Below, piece by piece: positions 43,135 through 51,758 of a stretch of 64,000 nucleotides of DNA (position 1 is the stretch's first letter; the number at the start of each line of letters is the position of its first letter). The translations under genes and the position numbers were made by a program. The notes below the pieces were generated by a model. That model made no database searches. It had not been told where the DNA came from and was given only the letters and a program-made list of their open reading frames with translations. This DNA comes from Hyphomicrobiales bacterium. GTDB lineage: Bacteria; Pseudomonadota; Alphaproteobacteria; Rhizobiales; Xanthobacteraceae. The stretch spans positions 62,001 through 126,000 of the forward strand of contig JAFKKG010000013.1 of NCBI GenBank assembly GCA_017305715.1, written 5' to 3'.

Positions 43135-43922
43135 TGTCCCGTCTGACGCTGCTGTTCTGGCAATTGATGGTCGCCGTGGTCGCACTCTCGCTGTGGCAGT
43201 TCTTCACCACCGTGCCGGTGTTCGGCCGCCTGTTGCTGCCGCCGTTCTTTTTCTCCAACCCGATCGACGTCGGCAGCCAGATCGTGAAATGGTTCGCCAC
43301 CGGCGTGATCTGGAAGCATCTGGTGATCACGCTGTGGGAATCGGTTCTGGCCTTCGTGATCGGGTCGGTCGGCGGCGTGCTGGTCGGCTTCTGGTTCGCG
43401 CGCCAGCCCCGCGTCGCGGCGGTGTTCGATCCCTATGTGAAGATGGTCAACGCCTTGCCGCGCGTGGTGCTGGCGCCGATCTTCACGCTGTGGCTGGGCC
43501 TCGGCATCTGGTCCAAGGTCGCGCTCGGCGTCACGCTGGTGTTCTTCATCGTGTTCTTCAACGTCTATCAGGGCGTCAAGGAAGTGAGCAACACCGTGCT
43601 CGACAATGGCCGCATGCTCGGCATGAGCGAACGGCAATTGACCCGGCATGTCTACTGGCCGTCGGCGCTGTCGTGGATGTTTTCCTCGCTGCACACCTCG
43701 GTCGGTTTTGCGGTGGTCGGCGCCGTCGTCGGCGAGTATCTGGGATCGGCCGCCGGCCTCGGCTATCTGATCCAGCAGGCCGAAGGCGTGTTCGACGTCG
43801 CCGCCGTGTTCGCCGGCATGTTCGTGCTGTCGGCCTTCGTCATCCTGATCGATGTCGGCGTGACGCTGGTCGAGCGGCGGCTGCTGGTGTGGCGGCCGGC
43901 CGCGGCGGAGGGACGGGGATAG
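43134..43922 (+). CDS. ABC transporter permease, nitrate/sulfonate/taurine type
   Basis: A 262-residue inner-membrane permease with about six segments, starting MSRLTLLFWQLMVAVVALSLWQFF. The EAA-like loop is NTVLDNGRMLGMSERQLTRHVYWPSALSWMF. It fits the SsuC/TauC group (LPRVVLAPIFTLWLGLGIWSKVALG). The start ATG at 43134 shares one base with the ATPase stop. A longer open frame extends upstream through the ATPase and amidohydrolase region, but it is only shadow. Confidence 0.92.
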   Translation: MSRLTLLFWQLMVAVVALSLWQFFTTVPVFGRLLLPPFFFSNPIDVGSQIVKWFATGVIWKHLVITLWESVLAFVIGSVGGVLVGFWFARQPRVAAVFDPYVKMVNALPRVVLAPIFTLWLGLGIWSKVALGVTLVFFIVFFNVYQGVKEVSNTVLDNGRMLGMSERQLTRHVYWPSALSWMFSSLHTSVGFAVVGAVVGEYLGSAAGLGYLIQQAEGVFDVAAVFAGMFVLSAFVILIDVGVTLVERRLLVWRPAAAEGRG

Positions 43923-44049
43923 GGTTTCCGTCGAGCGCTTTGTTACAATCATCTCGCTAATCGTTATTCGCCTCTCGCGCGTCGATGGCGCATGATGGAT
44001 CCGGCCGCGCGATCAGCGGCTCGATCCCCGCGCAACGGCCCGCATCCGG

Positions 44050-45294
44050 ATGACCTCTGCACAGGAGACAAGCCCGTCTGACGAGACGTCGCTGCGCTAT
44101 GCCGGCTGGCGCGTGGTGCTCGCCTGTTTCCTGATGGCGCTGTTCCTGTTCGGCTTTGGCCTCTATGGCCATGGCGTCTATCTCGCCGAGTTGCAGCGCC
44201 TCAACGGCTGGCCCGCGGCGCTGATTTCGGGCGCGAGCACGCTGTCGCTGCTGCTGGCCAACATCTTTGCCGCGTTTACCAATGAGCTCGTGGCGCGGCT
44301 CGGTCCGAAGCGGCTGGTTCTGAGCGGAATGGCGGCGCTGGCGGCGTCGATGGTGCTGCTCGCCCTCTCGGTCGCGCCATGGCAGCTCTACATCGCTTTC
44401 GCGCTGATGTCGCTCGGCTGGATCGGGATGGGCACGATCGTGAGCGCGACCATCGTGAGCCTGTGGTTCATTCGCCGCCGCGGTCTCGCCATCAGTCTGG
44501 CCTTCACCGGCGCCAGTTTCAGCGGCGTCATCGTGACGCCCGCGCTGGTGTATCTGGTCGAACGGTTCGGTTTTACGGCCGCGATGCTGACCGGAACAGC
44601 GGTCATGGTTGCCGTTCTCGTGCCTGTCACGATGGCCTGGATCGGCCCGCCATCGGCCGCAGGTCCGGCTGATCCGTTGCGGGCCGAAGCGCCGGCTGCG
44701 CCCGGCGATGTTTCGCGCGCAAACCTCATCCGCCGCGTCGCGTTCTGGACCATCTCGATCCCATTTGCGTTGGCGCTGGTGGCCCAGATCGGCTTCATCG
44801 TGCACCAGATCGCCATGCTCGAGCCCACGATCGGCCGCGCCAATGCGGGGTTTGCGGTCTCGGTAATGACATTCATGGCGATCGCCGGCCGCTTCGGCCT
44901 CGGCATGGTGGTCGACCGGTTCGATCCGCGGCGCGTCGCCGCTCTCTCGATTCTCAGCCAGGCGGCAGCGCTGCTGACCATGCTGCATTTCGATGCGGTT
45001 CCGGTCGTACTGGCGGCCTGCGCGGTATTCGGGTTTTCGGTCGGCAATCTCATCACGCTGCCGCCGCTGATCATGCACCGCGAGTTCAGCGCCGCGAGCT
45101 TTGTCGTCGTCATGGGGCTGTCGAATGCGATCAGCGGAACCATTGGCTCGCTCGGGCCGGCCTTTCTCGGTGTCGTACAGAGCTGGAGTGGCGGGTACGG
45201 GACGCCGATAGCGTTTTGCGTCGCGCTGCAGCTGATCGCGGCGGTGATCGTGCTCCGGGGAGGATCAGGTGAGCCGCTCGAGGGACGCGGGTAG
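44050..45294 (+). CDS. MFS transporter
   Basis: A 414-residue major-facilitator protein with about 12 membrane segments in two halves. The loop 2-3 motif is NELVARLGPKRLVLSGM and the loop 8-9 counterpart is MVVDRFDPRRVAALS. The general look (GFGLYGHGVYLAELQRLNGW at the first helix) resembles the oxalate/monocarboxylate-type MFS group. Substrate unknown. It lies between the ABC permease and a convergent cupin gene, with a hairpin after it. Confidence 0.88.
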   Translation: MTSAQETSPSDETSLRYAGWRVVLACFLMALFLFGFGLYGHGVYLAELQRLNGWPAALISGASTLSLLLANIFAAFTNELVARLGPKRLVLSGMAALAASMVLLALSVAPWQLYIAFALMSLGWIGMGTIVSATIVSLWFIRRRGLAISLAFTGASFSGVIVTPALVYLVERFGFTAAMLTGTAVMVAVLVPVTMAWIGPPSAAGPADPLRAEAPAAPGDVSRANLIRRVAFWTISIPFALALVAQIGFIVHQIAMLEPTIGRANAGFAVSVMTFMAIAGRFGLGMVVDRFDPRRVAALSILSQAAALLTMLHFDAVPVVLAACAVFGFSVGNLITLPPLIMHREFSAASFVVVMGLSNAISGTIGSLGPAFLGVVQSWSGGYGTPIAFCVALQLIAAVIVLRGGSGEPLEGRG

Positions 45295-45302
45295 GATTTC
45301 TT

Positions 45303-45329
45303 GTCGCCCCGGCCTTGGGCCGGGACGAC
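45303..45329. terminator. Bidirectional terminator-like hairpin
   Basis: Stem GTCG.CCCGGCC / GGCCGGG.CGAC (45303-45314 and 45318-45329) in the gap between the convergent MFS and cupin genes. Confidence 0.65.
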
Positions 45330-45339
45330 AGCCATAGCG

Positions 45340-45789
45340 TCAATTCAGCAATTTCGTATCATCGGGCGCCTGCGGCGGAGTCTTGATCGCGATCGCCTTG
45401 ATGGTGCGGCCGACCGGCTTGGTCCCGGCATGCGGGGTGCCCTTGGGGATCACGACGAGATCGCCCGGCTTCACCGTCACTTCCTTGTCGCCGAGCCAGA
45501 TCGTGCCGGTGCCTTCGAGGATGTACTGAATCTCGTTGGCGTTGGCATGCAGGTGCTTGGGCGGGCTGCCGTCCTGGATCGAGATGGTGGCGCCGTCGAC
45601 CGCGACCAGCAACTTGTTGCGCATGCCGCCGGCATTGACCGCCGATATCGCGTCGCCTTCGAGTTCGCCGGTATGGATGATCTGTGCGCTGATCGTGTCG
45701 GCGGCATAGGCCGGGCGCAGCAGATGCGTGACGCCGCATCCGGCGGCGAAAGCGGCCGATATCGACAATGCAATGGCTATGCGATTCAT
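45340..45789 (-). CDS. Cupin domain protein with signal peptide
   Basis: A 149-residue exported cupin. Residues 1-33 are a signal sequence (RIAIALSISAAFAAGCGVTHLLRPAYA). The cupin barrel has motif 1 PPKHLHANANEIQYILEGTGTIWLG, with metal-type His and Glu, and motif 2 GDLVVIPKGTPHAG. The start ATG at 45789 gives a clean signal peptide; a longer frame upstream has no ribosome site. Function unknown; single-domain periplasmic cupins may bind or modify small molecules. It is divergent from the NMT1-type binding protein, with 210 bases between. Confidence 0.85.
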   Translation of the reverse strand: MNRIAIALSISAAFAAGCGVTHLLRPAYAADTISAQIIHTGELEGDAISAVNAGGMRNKLLVAVDGATISIQDGSPPKHLHANANEIQYILEGTGTIWLGDKEVTVKPGDLVVIPKGTPHAGTKPVGRTIKAIAIKTPPQAPDDTKLLN

Positions 45790-45999
45790 GGATAAGCCTC
45801 CCCGTGTGTGTTTCTTGCACGTGAATGCTACGCCGCGGCGCCCTAATTCGCCAGCGCAACGAAAGAACACGCAATCGGCGGGGAATAAAGCGTGCCTTGC
45901 GGAACAGCGCCCCGAATAAGCACCCTCGCATTGTCGCCAAGCCGCCTTCTCAAGCCGTGTGCACTGCATTATCGTGTGGCCAACCCTTTGGAGGAAACC

Positions 46000-47028
46000 A
46001 TGAAGAAAATTGTTGGCCGGTTGACCGGGGCGCTCGTGGCGCTGGTCCTGACGTCAGGCCTTGCCGCAGCGCAAAGCAAGGTCACCGTGGCGATCGGAGG
46101 TGGCTCGTGCCTGTGTTACCTGCCGACGGTGCTGGCCAAGCAACTCGGCGAATATGAAAAAGCCGGCCTTGCCGTCGAACTGGTCGATCTCAAGGGCGGG
46201 TCGGACGCGCTCAAGGCCGTGCTCGGCGGCAGCGCCGACGTGGTGTCCGGCTATTTCGACCATTGCGTCAATCTGGCCGCCAAGAAGCAGGAACTGGTGT
46301 CGTTCGTGGTCTACGACCGCTATCCCGGACTGGTGCTGGTCGTATCGCCCTCGCACAACAAGGAAATCAACGGGATCAAGGATCTGGCCGGCAAGAAGGT
46401 CGGCGTCAGCGCGCCGGGCTCCTCGACCGACTTTTTCCTGAAATACCTGCTGAAGAAAAACGGCCTCGATCCGACCAGCGCCTCGGTGATTGGCGTCGGC
46501 CTCGGCGCCACCGCGGTCGCGGCGATGCAGCAGGGCCAGATCGATGCCGCCGTGATGCTCGACCCCTCGGTGACGGTGCTGCAGGGCAGCTATCCCGACC
46601 TGAAGATCCTCAGCGATACCCGCACGCAAAACGACACGATGAGCGTTTTCGGCGGCGAATATCCCGGCGGCTCGCTGTACTCGACGGCGGCCTGGATCAA
46701 ATCGCACGAGAAGGAAGTGCAGGCTTTGACCACCGCGATCGTCAACACGCTGAACTGGATTCACTCGCATTCGGCTGAAGAGATCATGGCGAAAATGCCG
46801 GATGAAATCGTCGGCAAGAACAAGGACCTGTATCTGGCGGCGCTGAAGAACACGATCCCGATGTATTCCCTGACCGGCAAGATGGACCCCAAGGGCGCGG
46901 AGGCCGTGCTCGCGGTGTTCAGCGAAGGCTCGCCCGAGGTGGCAAAAGCCAACATCGACGTCAGCAAGACCTGGACCAACAAATATGTCGACCAGGTCAA
47001 GAAGACGACGGGATCGAATAGCAAGTAG
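46000..47028 (+). CDS. NMT1/SsuA-like ABC substrate-binding protein
   Basis: A 342-residue periplasmic binding protein of the nitrate/sulfonate/taurine (NMT1/THI5-like) family. The signal peptide is residues 1-24 (MKKIVGRLTGALVALVLTSGLAAA). Mature part: VTVAIGGGSCLCYLPTVLAKQLGEYEKAGLAVELVDLKGG and later DLAGKKVGVSAPGSSTDFFLKYLL, GLGATAVAAMQQGQIDAAVML. It probably serves the ATPase-permease pair at 42307-43922; a cupin and an MFS gene intervene. The ATG at 46000 has GGAGG at 45990. Ligand unknown. Confidence 0.9.
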   Translation: MKKIVGRLTGALVALVLTSGLAAAQSKVTVAIGGGSCLCYLPTVLAKQLGEYEKAGLAVELVDLKGGSDALKAVLGGSADVVSGYFDHCVNLAAKKQELVSFVVYDRYPGLVLVVSPSHNKEINGIKDLAGKKVGVSAPGSSTDFFLKYLLKKNGLDPTSASVIGVGLGATAVAAMQQGQIDAAVMLDPSVTVLQGSYPDLKILSDTRTQNDTMSVFGGEYPGGSLYSTAAWIKSHEKEVQALTTAIVNTLNWIHSHSAEEIMAKMPDEIVGKNKDLYLAALKNTIPMYSLTGKMDPKGAEAVLAVFSEGSPEVAKANIDVSKTWTNKYVDQVKKTTGSNSK

Positions 47029-47059
47029 TGCGTCAACTGATGCAGGAGGCGACACCGCG

Positions 47060-47773
47060 ATGAATGCCACGCCTCCGGTCATTCGTCGCGTCACCTCGCT
47101 CGATTTGCCGGTCGAATCCTGGTTGTGGCCGTTCGCCGATATCAGGCGCGCGGAAATCGATGCGCATTTTGCCGAGGCGCAGCGCGCGACGCCGCAACTG
47201 TGGAACGGTCGCGTGCTGCTCGGGCGCCATCCGGTGTTTGCCGGCAGTCACCTCACGGCCGGCTATTTCGAAACCGATTTTGCAAGTTTCCTGGCGTGGC
47301 GCGACTGGGGTTTTCCGGACCGCGACGTGTTCAACGGTTTCGGGATGGGCGCGTTGCGATGCGCCGACGGTGCCTTCGTGCTGGGCGAGATGGGCCAGCA
47401 CACCTCCAATCCCGGACGCATCTATTTTCCCTCCGGCACGCCCGATCTCGACGATGTCACGGACGGTGCACTCGACATCGCCGGCAGCGTCGAGCGTGAA
47501 CTGGAGGAGGAGACCGGGCTGTTGCCGGGCGAGTTCGTCAGTGAAGCGGACTGGCATTGTGTCTACACCGGACCGGCGCTGGCGATGATCCGGATCCTGC
47601 ACGTCGATATGCCGGGCGAGGCGCTGCGCGCCCGGATCGAGGCCAATCTCGCTTTGCAGCAATCGCCGGAGCTCGCCGCCATCCATCTGGTGCGCAGCAC
47701 GCGCGATCTCAACGACGCGATGCCGCGCTTTGTCACCGCGTTCATTGAGGCGCAGCTGCGACCCCAACCCTGA
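47060..47773 (+). CDS. Nudix-like hydrolase
   Basis: A 237-residue protein with a Nudix box of the form RELEEETGL, preceded by GALDIAGSVE. The normal box has a Glu at the position where Leu stands here, so the motif is close but not perfect. The first ~110 residues contain the strands typical of larger Nudix proteins (WNGRVLLGRHPVFAGSHLTAGYFETDF). Substrate unknown, probably a nucleotide diphosphate derivative. GGAGG precedes the ATG by 10 bases, and the gene starts 31 bases after the binding-protein stop. Confidence 0.75.
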   Translation: MNATPPVIRRVTSLDLPVESWLWPFADIRRAEIDAHFAEAQRATPQLWNGRVLLGRHPVFAGSHLTAGYFETDFASFLAWRDWGFPDRDVFNGFGMGALRCADGAFVLGEMGQHTSNPGRIYFPSGTPDLDDVTDGALDIAGSVERELEEETGLLPGEFVSEADWHCVYTGPALAMIRILHVDMPGEALRARIEANLALQQSPELAAIHLVRSTRDLNDAMPRFVTAFIEAQLRPQP

Positions 47774-47905
47774 CGTGCAGGCATGCCGCAAAATCAGGCT
47801 GCGTCGGGTCTGCTCTTCCCAACGCGCTTGACATCGGTCGGCGCACCCCGTGTGATAGGCGTCACCAAGAACAATAAGACGCAAGAGCTTGTCAGGGAGG
47901 GATTC

Positions 47906-49216
47906 ATGCCGGTGCGCAATGCTGCACGCCTGCTCTCAGGGGTATTGGGCGCCATCGTGGTGCTGGGAATGGCGGTTGGCGCCCAGGCCCAGGACAAGAA
48001 GATCAAGATCGGCGTGATCTTCGATCTGACCGGCCCGCTGGCGGGCGGCGGCTCCGAGTTGCAATACACCGGCGTCAAGATCATGCTCGATCACTATGCC
48101 AAGACCGGGGTCGAGGGTTACAAGGTCGAGGCCGTCTATGCTGATGCCCAGAGCAAGCCGGACGTCGCCATCAATGAAGCGGTGCGCCTGCTCGAGCAGG
48201 AAAAAGTCGACATGGTCATGGGCTTTTTCTCATCGGCGCAATGCGTGCCGGTGGCGGCCCGCGTCGAGCAGCTCAAGAAGTTCATGTGGATCACGACCTG
48301 CATTTCCTCGGGCGTGTTCGACGGCAAGAACTACAAATACATCTTCCGGCCGCAGGCCGCCGGCGATCAATACGGCATGATGACGACGGACTTCATCGCC
48401 CAGAACGCCAAGGACAAGTTCGGCAAGGAGCCGAAGGATTTGCGGGTGGCGATCATCCATGAAGACGGCGCGTACGGCGTCGACGTCTCCAAGGGTAACG
48501 AAGCGGGCGCCAAGACGGCCGGTTTCAACGTCGTGCTGAAGGAAGGCTATTCCGCCACGGCGCCCGATCTTTCCGCGCTCGTCACCAAGCTGAAGCGCGC
48601 GCGACCCGACGTGATTTTCCATACCGGCTACAATCCGGACATCACGCTGCTGTTCCGCCAGGCGCGCGAACAGGGGCTGAAGTTCGGCGCCATCGTCGGC
48701 CACGGCGCCGGTTACGGCGTGTACGAGAAGCTGAAGGAAGGCCTTGGCGCCGACGCCAATTACCTCTTCAACACCGATCCGGTCTCGATCTGGCTTGCCA
48801 ACCAGAAGTCGATGGACCCGAAGCTGCCGCCGGTCATCAAGATGGTCGGCGAGGAGTTCGACAAGGCGAAGCCCGGCGTTGCCATCCGCTCCGCCCATGT
48901 CGGCATCGGCGCTTCCAACGCCTATGTCTTCCTCGACGACGTGCTGCCGCGCGCGATCAAGAAATACGGCGGCGTCGATCCCGACGCGTTGCGCAAGGCG
49001 GCGCTCGATACCGACATCCCCGAAGGTGGCACCATGCTGGGCTACGGCGTCAAGTTCTTCGGCGAGGGCGCGCAGATGGCCGGCCAGAACGAGCGTTCGT
49101 TTCCGGTCGTGCTGCAATACATCGACGACAAATCCTATGTGGTGTGGCCGAAGAGCCAGATGCAGCGCGAGACCGTGCTGCCGCTGCCGAAGGGTACAAC
49201 CTTCAGCAATCAGTAG
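47906..49216 (+). CDS. Branched-chain amino acid-type ABC substrate-binding protein
   Basis: First gene of a full liv-type operon. The 436-residue periplasmic receptor has a signal peptide (residues 1-28, LLSGVLGAIVVLGMAVGAQA) and a Peripla_BP_6 domain opening KKIKIGVIFDLTGPLAGGGSELQYTGVKIMLDHY. A conserved SAQCVPVAARVEQLKKFMWITTC segment contains two Cys. The start ATG at 47906 follows GGGAGGG. LivG, LivF, LivH and LivM follow. The ligand could be an amide or aromatic compound rather than an amino acid. Confidence 0.93.
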   Translation: MPVRNAARLLSGVLGAIVVLGMAVGAQAQDKKIKIGVIFDLTGPLAGGGSELQYTGVKIMLDHYAKTGVEGYKVEAVYADAQSKPDVAINEAVRLLEQEKVDMVMGFFSSAQCVPVAARVEQLKKFMWITTCISSGVFDGKNYKYIFRPQAAGDQYGMMTTDFIAQNAKDKFGKEPKDLRVAIIHEDGAYGVDVSKGNEAGAKTAGFNVVLKEGYSATAPDLSALVTKLKRARPDVIFHTGYNPDITLLFRQAREQGLKFGAIVGHGAGYGVYEKLKEGLGADANYLFNTDPVSIWLANQKSMDPKLPPVIKMVGEEFDKAKPGVAIRSAHVGIGASNAYVFLDDVLPRAIKKYGGVDPDALRKAALDTDIPEGGTMLGYGVKFFGEGAQMAGQNERSFPVVLQYIDDKSYVVWPKSQMQRETVLPLPKGTTFSNQ

Positions 49217-49239
49217 GCCGGCGTAGCGGAGTATCTGGG

Positions 49240-50007
49240 GTGCTGACGGTGAACGGTTTGGTGAAGCGCTTCGGCGGCTTCACCGCGGTCAACAACGTAT
49301 CGTTTCGGGTCGAACAGGGCGAGATTCTCGGCCTGATCGGCCCCAACGGATCCGGCAAGAGCACGATCTTCAACATGCTGTCGGGCACGCTGGTGCCGAC
49401 CGCCGGTTCGATCCTGTTTGACGGCGCGGAGATCGCCGGCGTTGCGCCCCACCGCATCATCAACCGCGGTATCGGCCGCACGTTCCAGATTCCGCGGCCG
49501 TTCCGCCGGCTGACGATTTTCGAGAACGTGGTGCTGGCCGGCTATTACGGCCAGGGGCGCCACAGCCGCGCCAGCGCCGAAGAGGCTGCCGAAAAGGCGC
49601 TTCGCCTGGTCGGACTGCCGACCGACCGCCACGCCGGCGTCGATGGTCTCGGGGCCGCCGGTCTGAAAAAACTCGAACTTGCGAAGGCGATCGCGACCGG
49701 GCCGAAGCTTCTGCTCGCCGACGAGAGCCTCGGCGGTCTCGACGAGAAGGAGATGGACCAGGCCGCCGACATGTTGCGTAACATCCGCGACGAACTCGGC
49801 ATCACCATCATCTGGGTCGAGCACATCATGGGCGTATTGATGCGCGTGGTCGACCGCGTCATGGTGCTCGATCACGGCGAAAAGATCTCCGAAGGCTTGC
49901 CGAGCGCGGTCGCCGGCGATCCGCGGGTGATCGAGGTCTATCTCGGCACCGATGCGGATTTGACCCAGGCCGCGGCCGGTGAAGCCCGCCGCCGGGCAGG
50001 GGACTAG
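49240..50007 (+). CDS. livG: ABC transporter ATP-binding protein, LivG-like
   Basis: A 255-residue ATPase of the branched-chain amino acid type. Walker A GPNGSGKST, signature GAAGLKKLELAKAIA (the degenerate 'LGAAGLKKLE' form of LivG in place of LSGGQ), Walker B LLLADESLGGLDEKE and WVEHIMGVL. The GTG start at 49240 follows GGAG; an upstream extension overlaps the binding-protein gene and is not conserved. The Gly-Ala-Ala-Gly signature departs from the canonical LSGGQ, worth noting for this subgroup. It ends two bases before the livF start. Confidence 0.9.
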   Translation: MLTVNGLVKRFGGFTAVNNVSFRVEQGEILGLIGPNGSGKSTIFNMLSGTLVPTAGSILFDGAEIAGVAPHRIINRGIGRTFQIPRPFRRLTIFENVVLAGYYGQGRHSRASAEEAAEKALRLVGLPTDRHAGVDGLGAAGLKKLELAKAIATGPKLLLADESLGGLDEKEMDQAADMLRNIRDELGITIIWVEHIMGVLMRVVDRVMVLDHGEKISEGLPSAVAGDPRVIEVYLGTDADLTQAAAGEARRRAGD

Positions 50008-50009
50008 GC

Positions 50010-50714
50010 ATGCTCGAACTCAAATCGATCGATGCGGGTTATGGCAGCTTCCAGGCGCTGTTCGGCGTCAGCCTCGAGGTCAAGGCAGGCGAGGCGGTCG
50101 GCGTGATCGGTCCGAACGGCGCCGGCAAGACGACCTTGATGCGGGTGATCTCCGGGCTGATCCGGCCGACCAGGGGATCGATTGCGATGGAAGGCACCGA
50201 TGTGCTGGCGACGCCGGAGCATCGCATCGTCAGCCTCGGCATCGCGCATGTGCCGGAAAACCGCCGGCTGTTTCCGCGGCTGACGGTGGACGACAATCTC
50301 AAGATGGGCGCCTATATGCCGGGCGCACGCGCCAAATTTGCCCAGCGGCTGGAATTCGTGTTCGACCTGTTCCCGCGGATGAAAGAACGCCGCAACCAGC
50401 TGGCCGGCACCATGTCGGGCGGCGAACAGCAGATGTGCGCGATCGGGCGCGCGTTGATGTCCGATCCGAAGCTCCTGCTGCTCGACGAGCCGTCCGCGGG
50501 CCTCGCGCCGGTCGTGGTGCAGCAGGTGTTCGAGCTGGTGAAGCGGATCAGGGCCGGCGGGCTGACGGTGCTGATCGTCGAGCAGAACGTGCAACAGGTG
50601 CTGCGCGTTGTCGATCGCGCCTATCTGCTCGAGGCCGGCAGCATCCGCGCCTCGGGCAGCTCGGCGGACATGATGAGCAACGACACCATCAAGCAGGCGT
50701 ATCTGGGTGTGTAG
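50010..50714 (+). CDS. livF: ABC transporter ATP-binding protein, LivF-like
   Basis: A 234-residue second ATPase. Walker A GPNGAGKTT, signature TMSGGEQQMCAIGRALM and Walker B LLLLDEPSAGLAP, all typical of LivF. ATG at 50010, two bases after livG. It would dimerise with LivG to drive the LivH-LivM channel. A 97-bp palindromic repeat lies between it and livH. Confidence 0.95.
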   Translation: MLELKSIDAGYGSFQALFGVSLEVKAGEAVGVIGPNGAGKTTLMRVISGLIRPTRGSIAMEGTDVLATPEHRIVSLGIAHVPENRRLFPRLTVDDNLKMGAYMPGARAKFAQRLEFVFDLFPRMKERRNQLAGTMSGGEQQMCAIGRALMSDPKLLLLDEPSAGLAPVVVQQVFELVKRIRAGGLTVLIVEQNVQQVLRVVDRAYLLEAGSIRASGSSADMMSNDTIKQAYLGV

Positions 50715-50744
50715 CATGATGACATCGGATCCCGCGCAATCTGC

Positions 50745-50841
50745 CGTCATCCCGAGGTGCGCGCCCTTGCGCGCCTCGAAGGATGGATACAACCCGCGGC
50801 CCGTCCTTCGAGGCTCGCTGCGCTCGCGCCTCAGGATGACG
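50745..50841. repeat. Palindromic repeat between livF and livH
   Basis: Imperfect palindrome with outer arms CGTCATCCCGAGGTGCG / CGCGCCTCAGGATGACG and inner arms CCTCGAAGGATGG / CCGTCCTTCGAGG. This 'GTCATCC(C/T)GAGG' family is common in alphaproteobacterial intergenic DNA. It interrupts the liv operon between an ATPase gene and a permease gene. Confidence 0.8.
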
Positions 50842-50876
50842 TCGGCCAATTGTCATTACGGTCTGGGATAGGGCAC

Positions 50877-51758
50877 ATGCAGGCGTTTCTGGACATCTTC
50901 GACATCTATCTGCTGGAGGCCGTGGTCAACGGCATCCTGCTCGGCGGGGTGCTGGCGCTGCTGGCGCTCGGGCTCAATCTGATCTTCGGCGTCATCGACG
51001 TCACCTGGATCTGCTACGCCGAGCTGGTCATGATCGGCATGTACGCGATGTACTACGTCGTGCAGGTATTCGGCCTGCCGTACTGGGTCGCGGCACCGCT
51101 GACCATCCTCCTGGTCGCCGGCCTCGGGGCCGCGCTGCATTACATCGTCATCGCGCCGCTGCTCACGGCGCCGCCGATCAACCAGCTGCTCGCCACCGGC
51201 GGCGTGCTGTTCATCCTGCAGAGCTTTGCCACCGTCGCGTTCGGGATCGACTTCCGCAATCTCGGCATCCGCCTGCCGGTGCTGGCGTTCGGCGAAATGC
51301 ATTTCAGTTACGCGCGGCTGTTGTCGTTCATCGCGGCCCTGATCGGCATGGTGGTGGTCTATCTCTTCATGAAGCGGACGTATACCGGCACCGCGATCCG
51401 CGCCATCGCGCAGGATCGCCAGATCATGTCGCTGATGGGCGTCGACGCCAAGCGCATCTACCTCATCACCTCGGCGCTGGGCGGCGCGCTCGCGGGGCTC
51501 GCGGCCTGCCTGCTGGTGCTGCAATATGACGTGCATCCCTTCGTCGGCCTGTCGTTCGGGCCGATCACCTTCCTGATCTGCGTGCTCGGCGGGCTCGGCA
51601 ATTTCGTCGGCGGCTTCATCGCGGCGTTCGTGTTCGCGGAGATCATCTCGCTGGGCGGATTGTTCTCCGACCTCGAATGGGGCTACGTGCTGGCCTTCGC
51701 CTTCTTCATCGTCATGATGTTCATCCGGCCCGCGGGCCTGTTCGCGAGGCGCTCGTGA
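50877..51758 (+). CDS. livH: ABC transporter permease, LivH-like
   Basis: A 293-residue permease with about eight membrane segments. NGILLGGVLALLALGLNLIFGVIDVTW is the classic LivH opening; AIAQDRQIMSLMGVDAKRIYLITSALGGALAG is the EAA-like loop. The ATG at 50877 lies past the intergenic repeat. The stop and the livM start overlap as GTGA. An upstream extension reads through the repeat and is not native sequence. Confidence 0.93.
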   Translation: MQAFLDIFDIYLLEAVVNGILLGGVLALLALGLNLIFGVIDVTWICYAELVMIGMYAMYYVVQVFGLPYWVAAPLTILLVAGLGAALHYIVIAPLLTAPPINQLLATGGVLFILQSFATVAFGIDFRNLGIRLPVLAFGEMHFSYARLLSFIAALIGMVVVYLFMKRTYTGTAIRAIAQDRQIMSLMGVDAKRIYLITSALGGALAGLAACLLVLQYDVHPFVGLSFGPITFLICVLGGLGNFVGGFIAAFVFAEIISLGGLFSDLEWGYVLAFAFFIVMMFIRPAGLFARRS

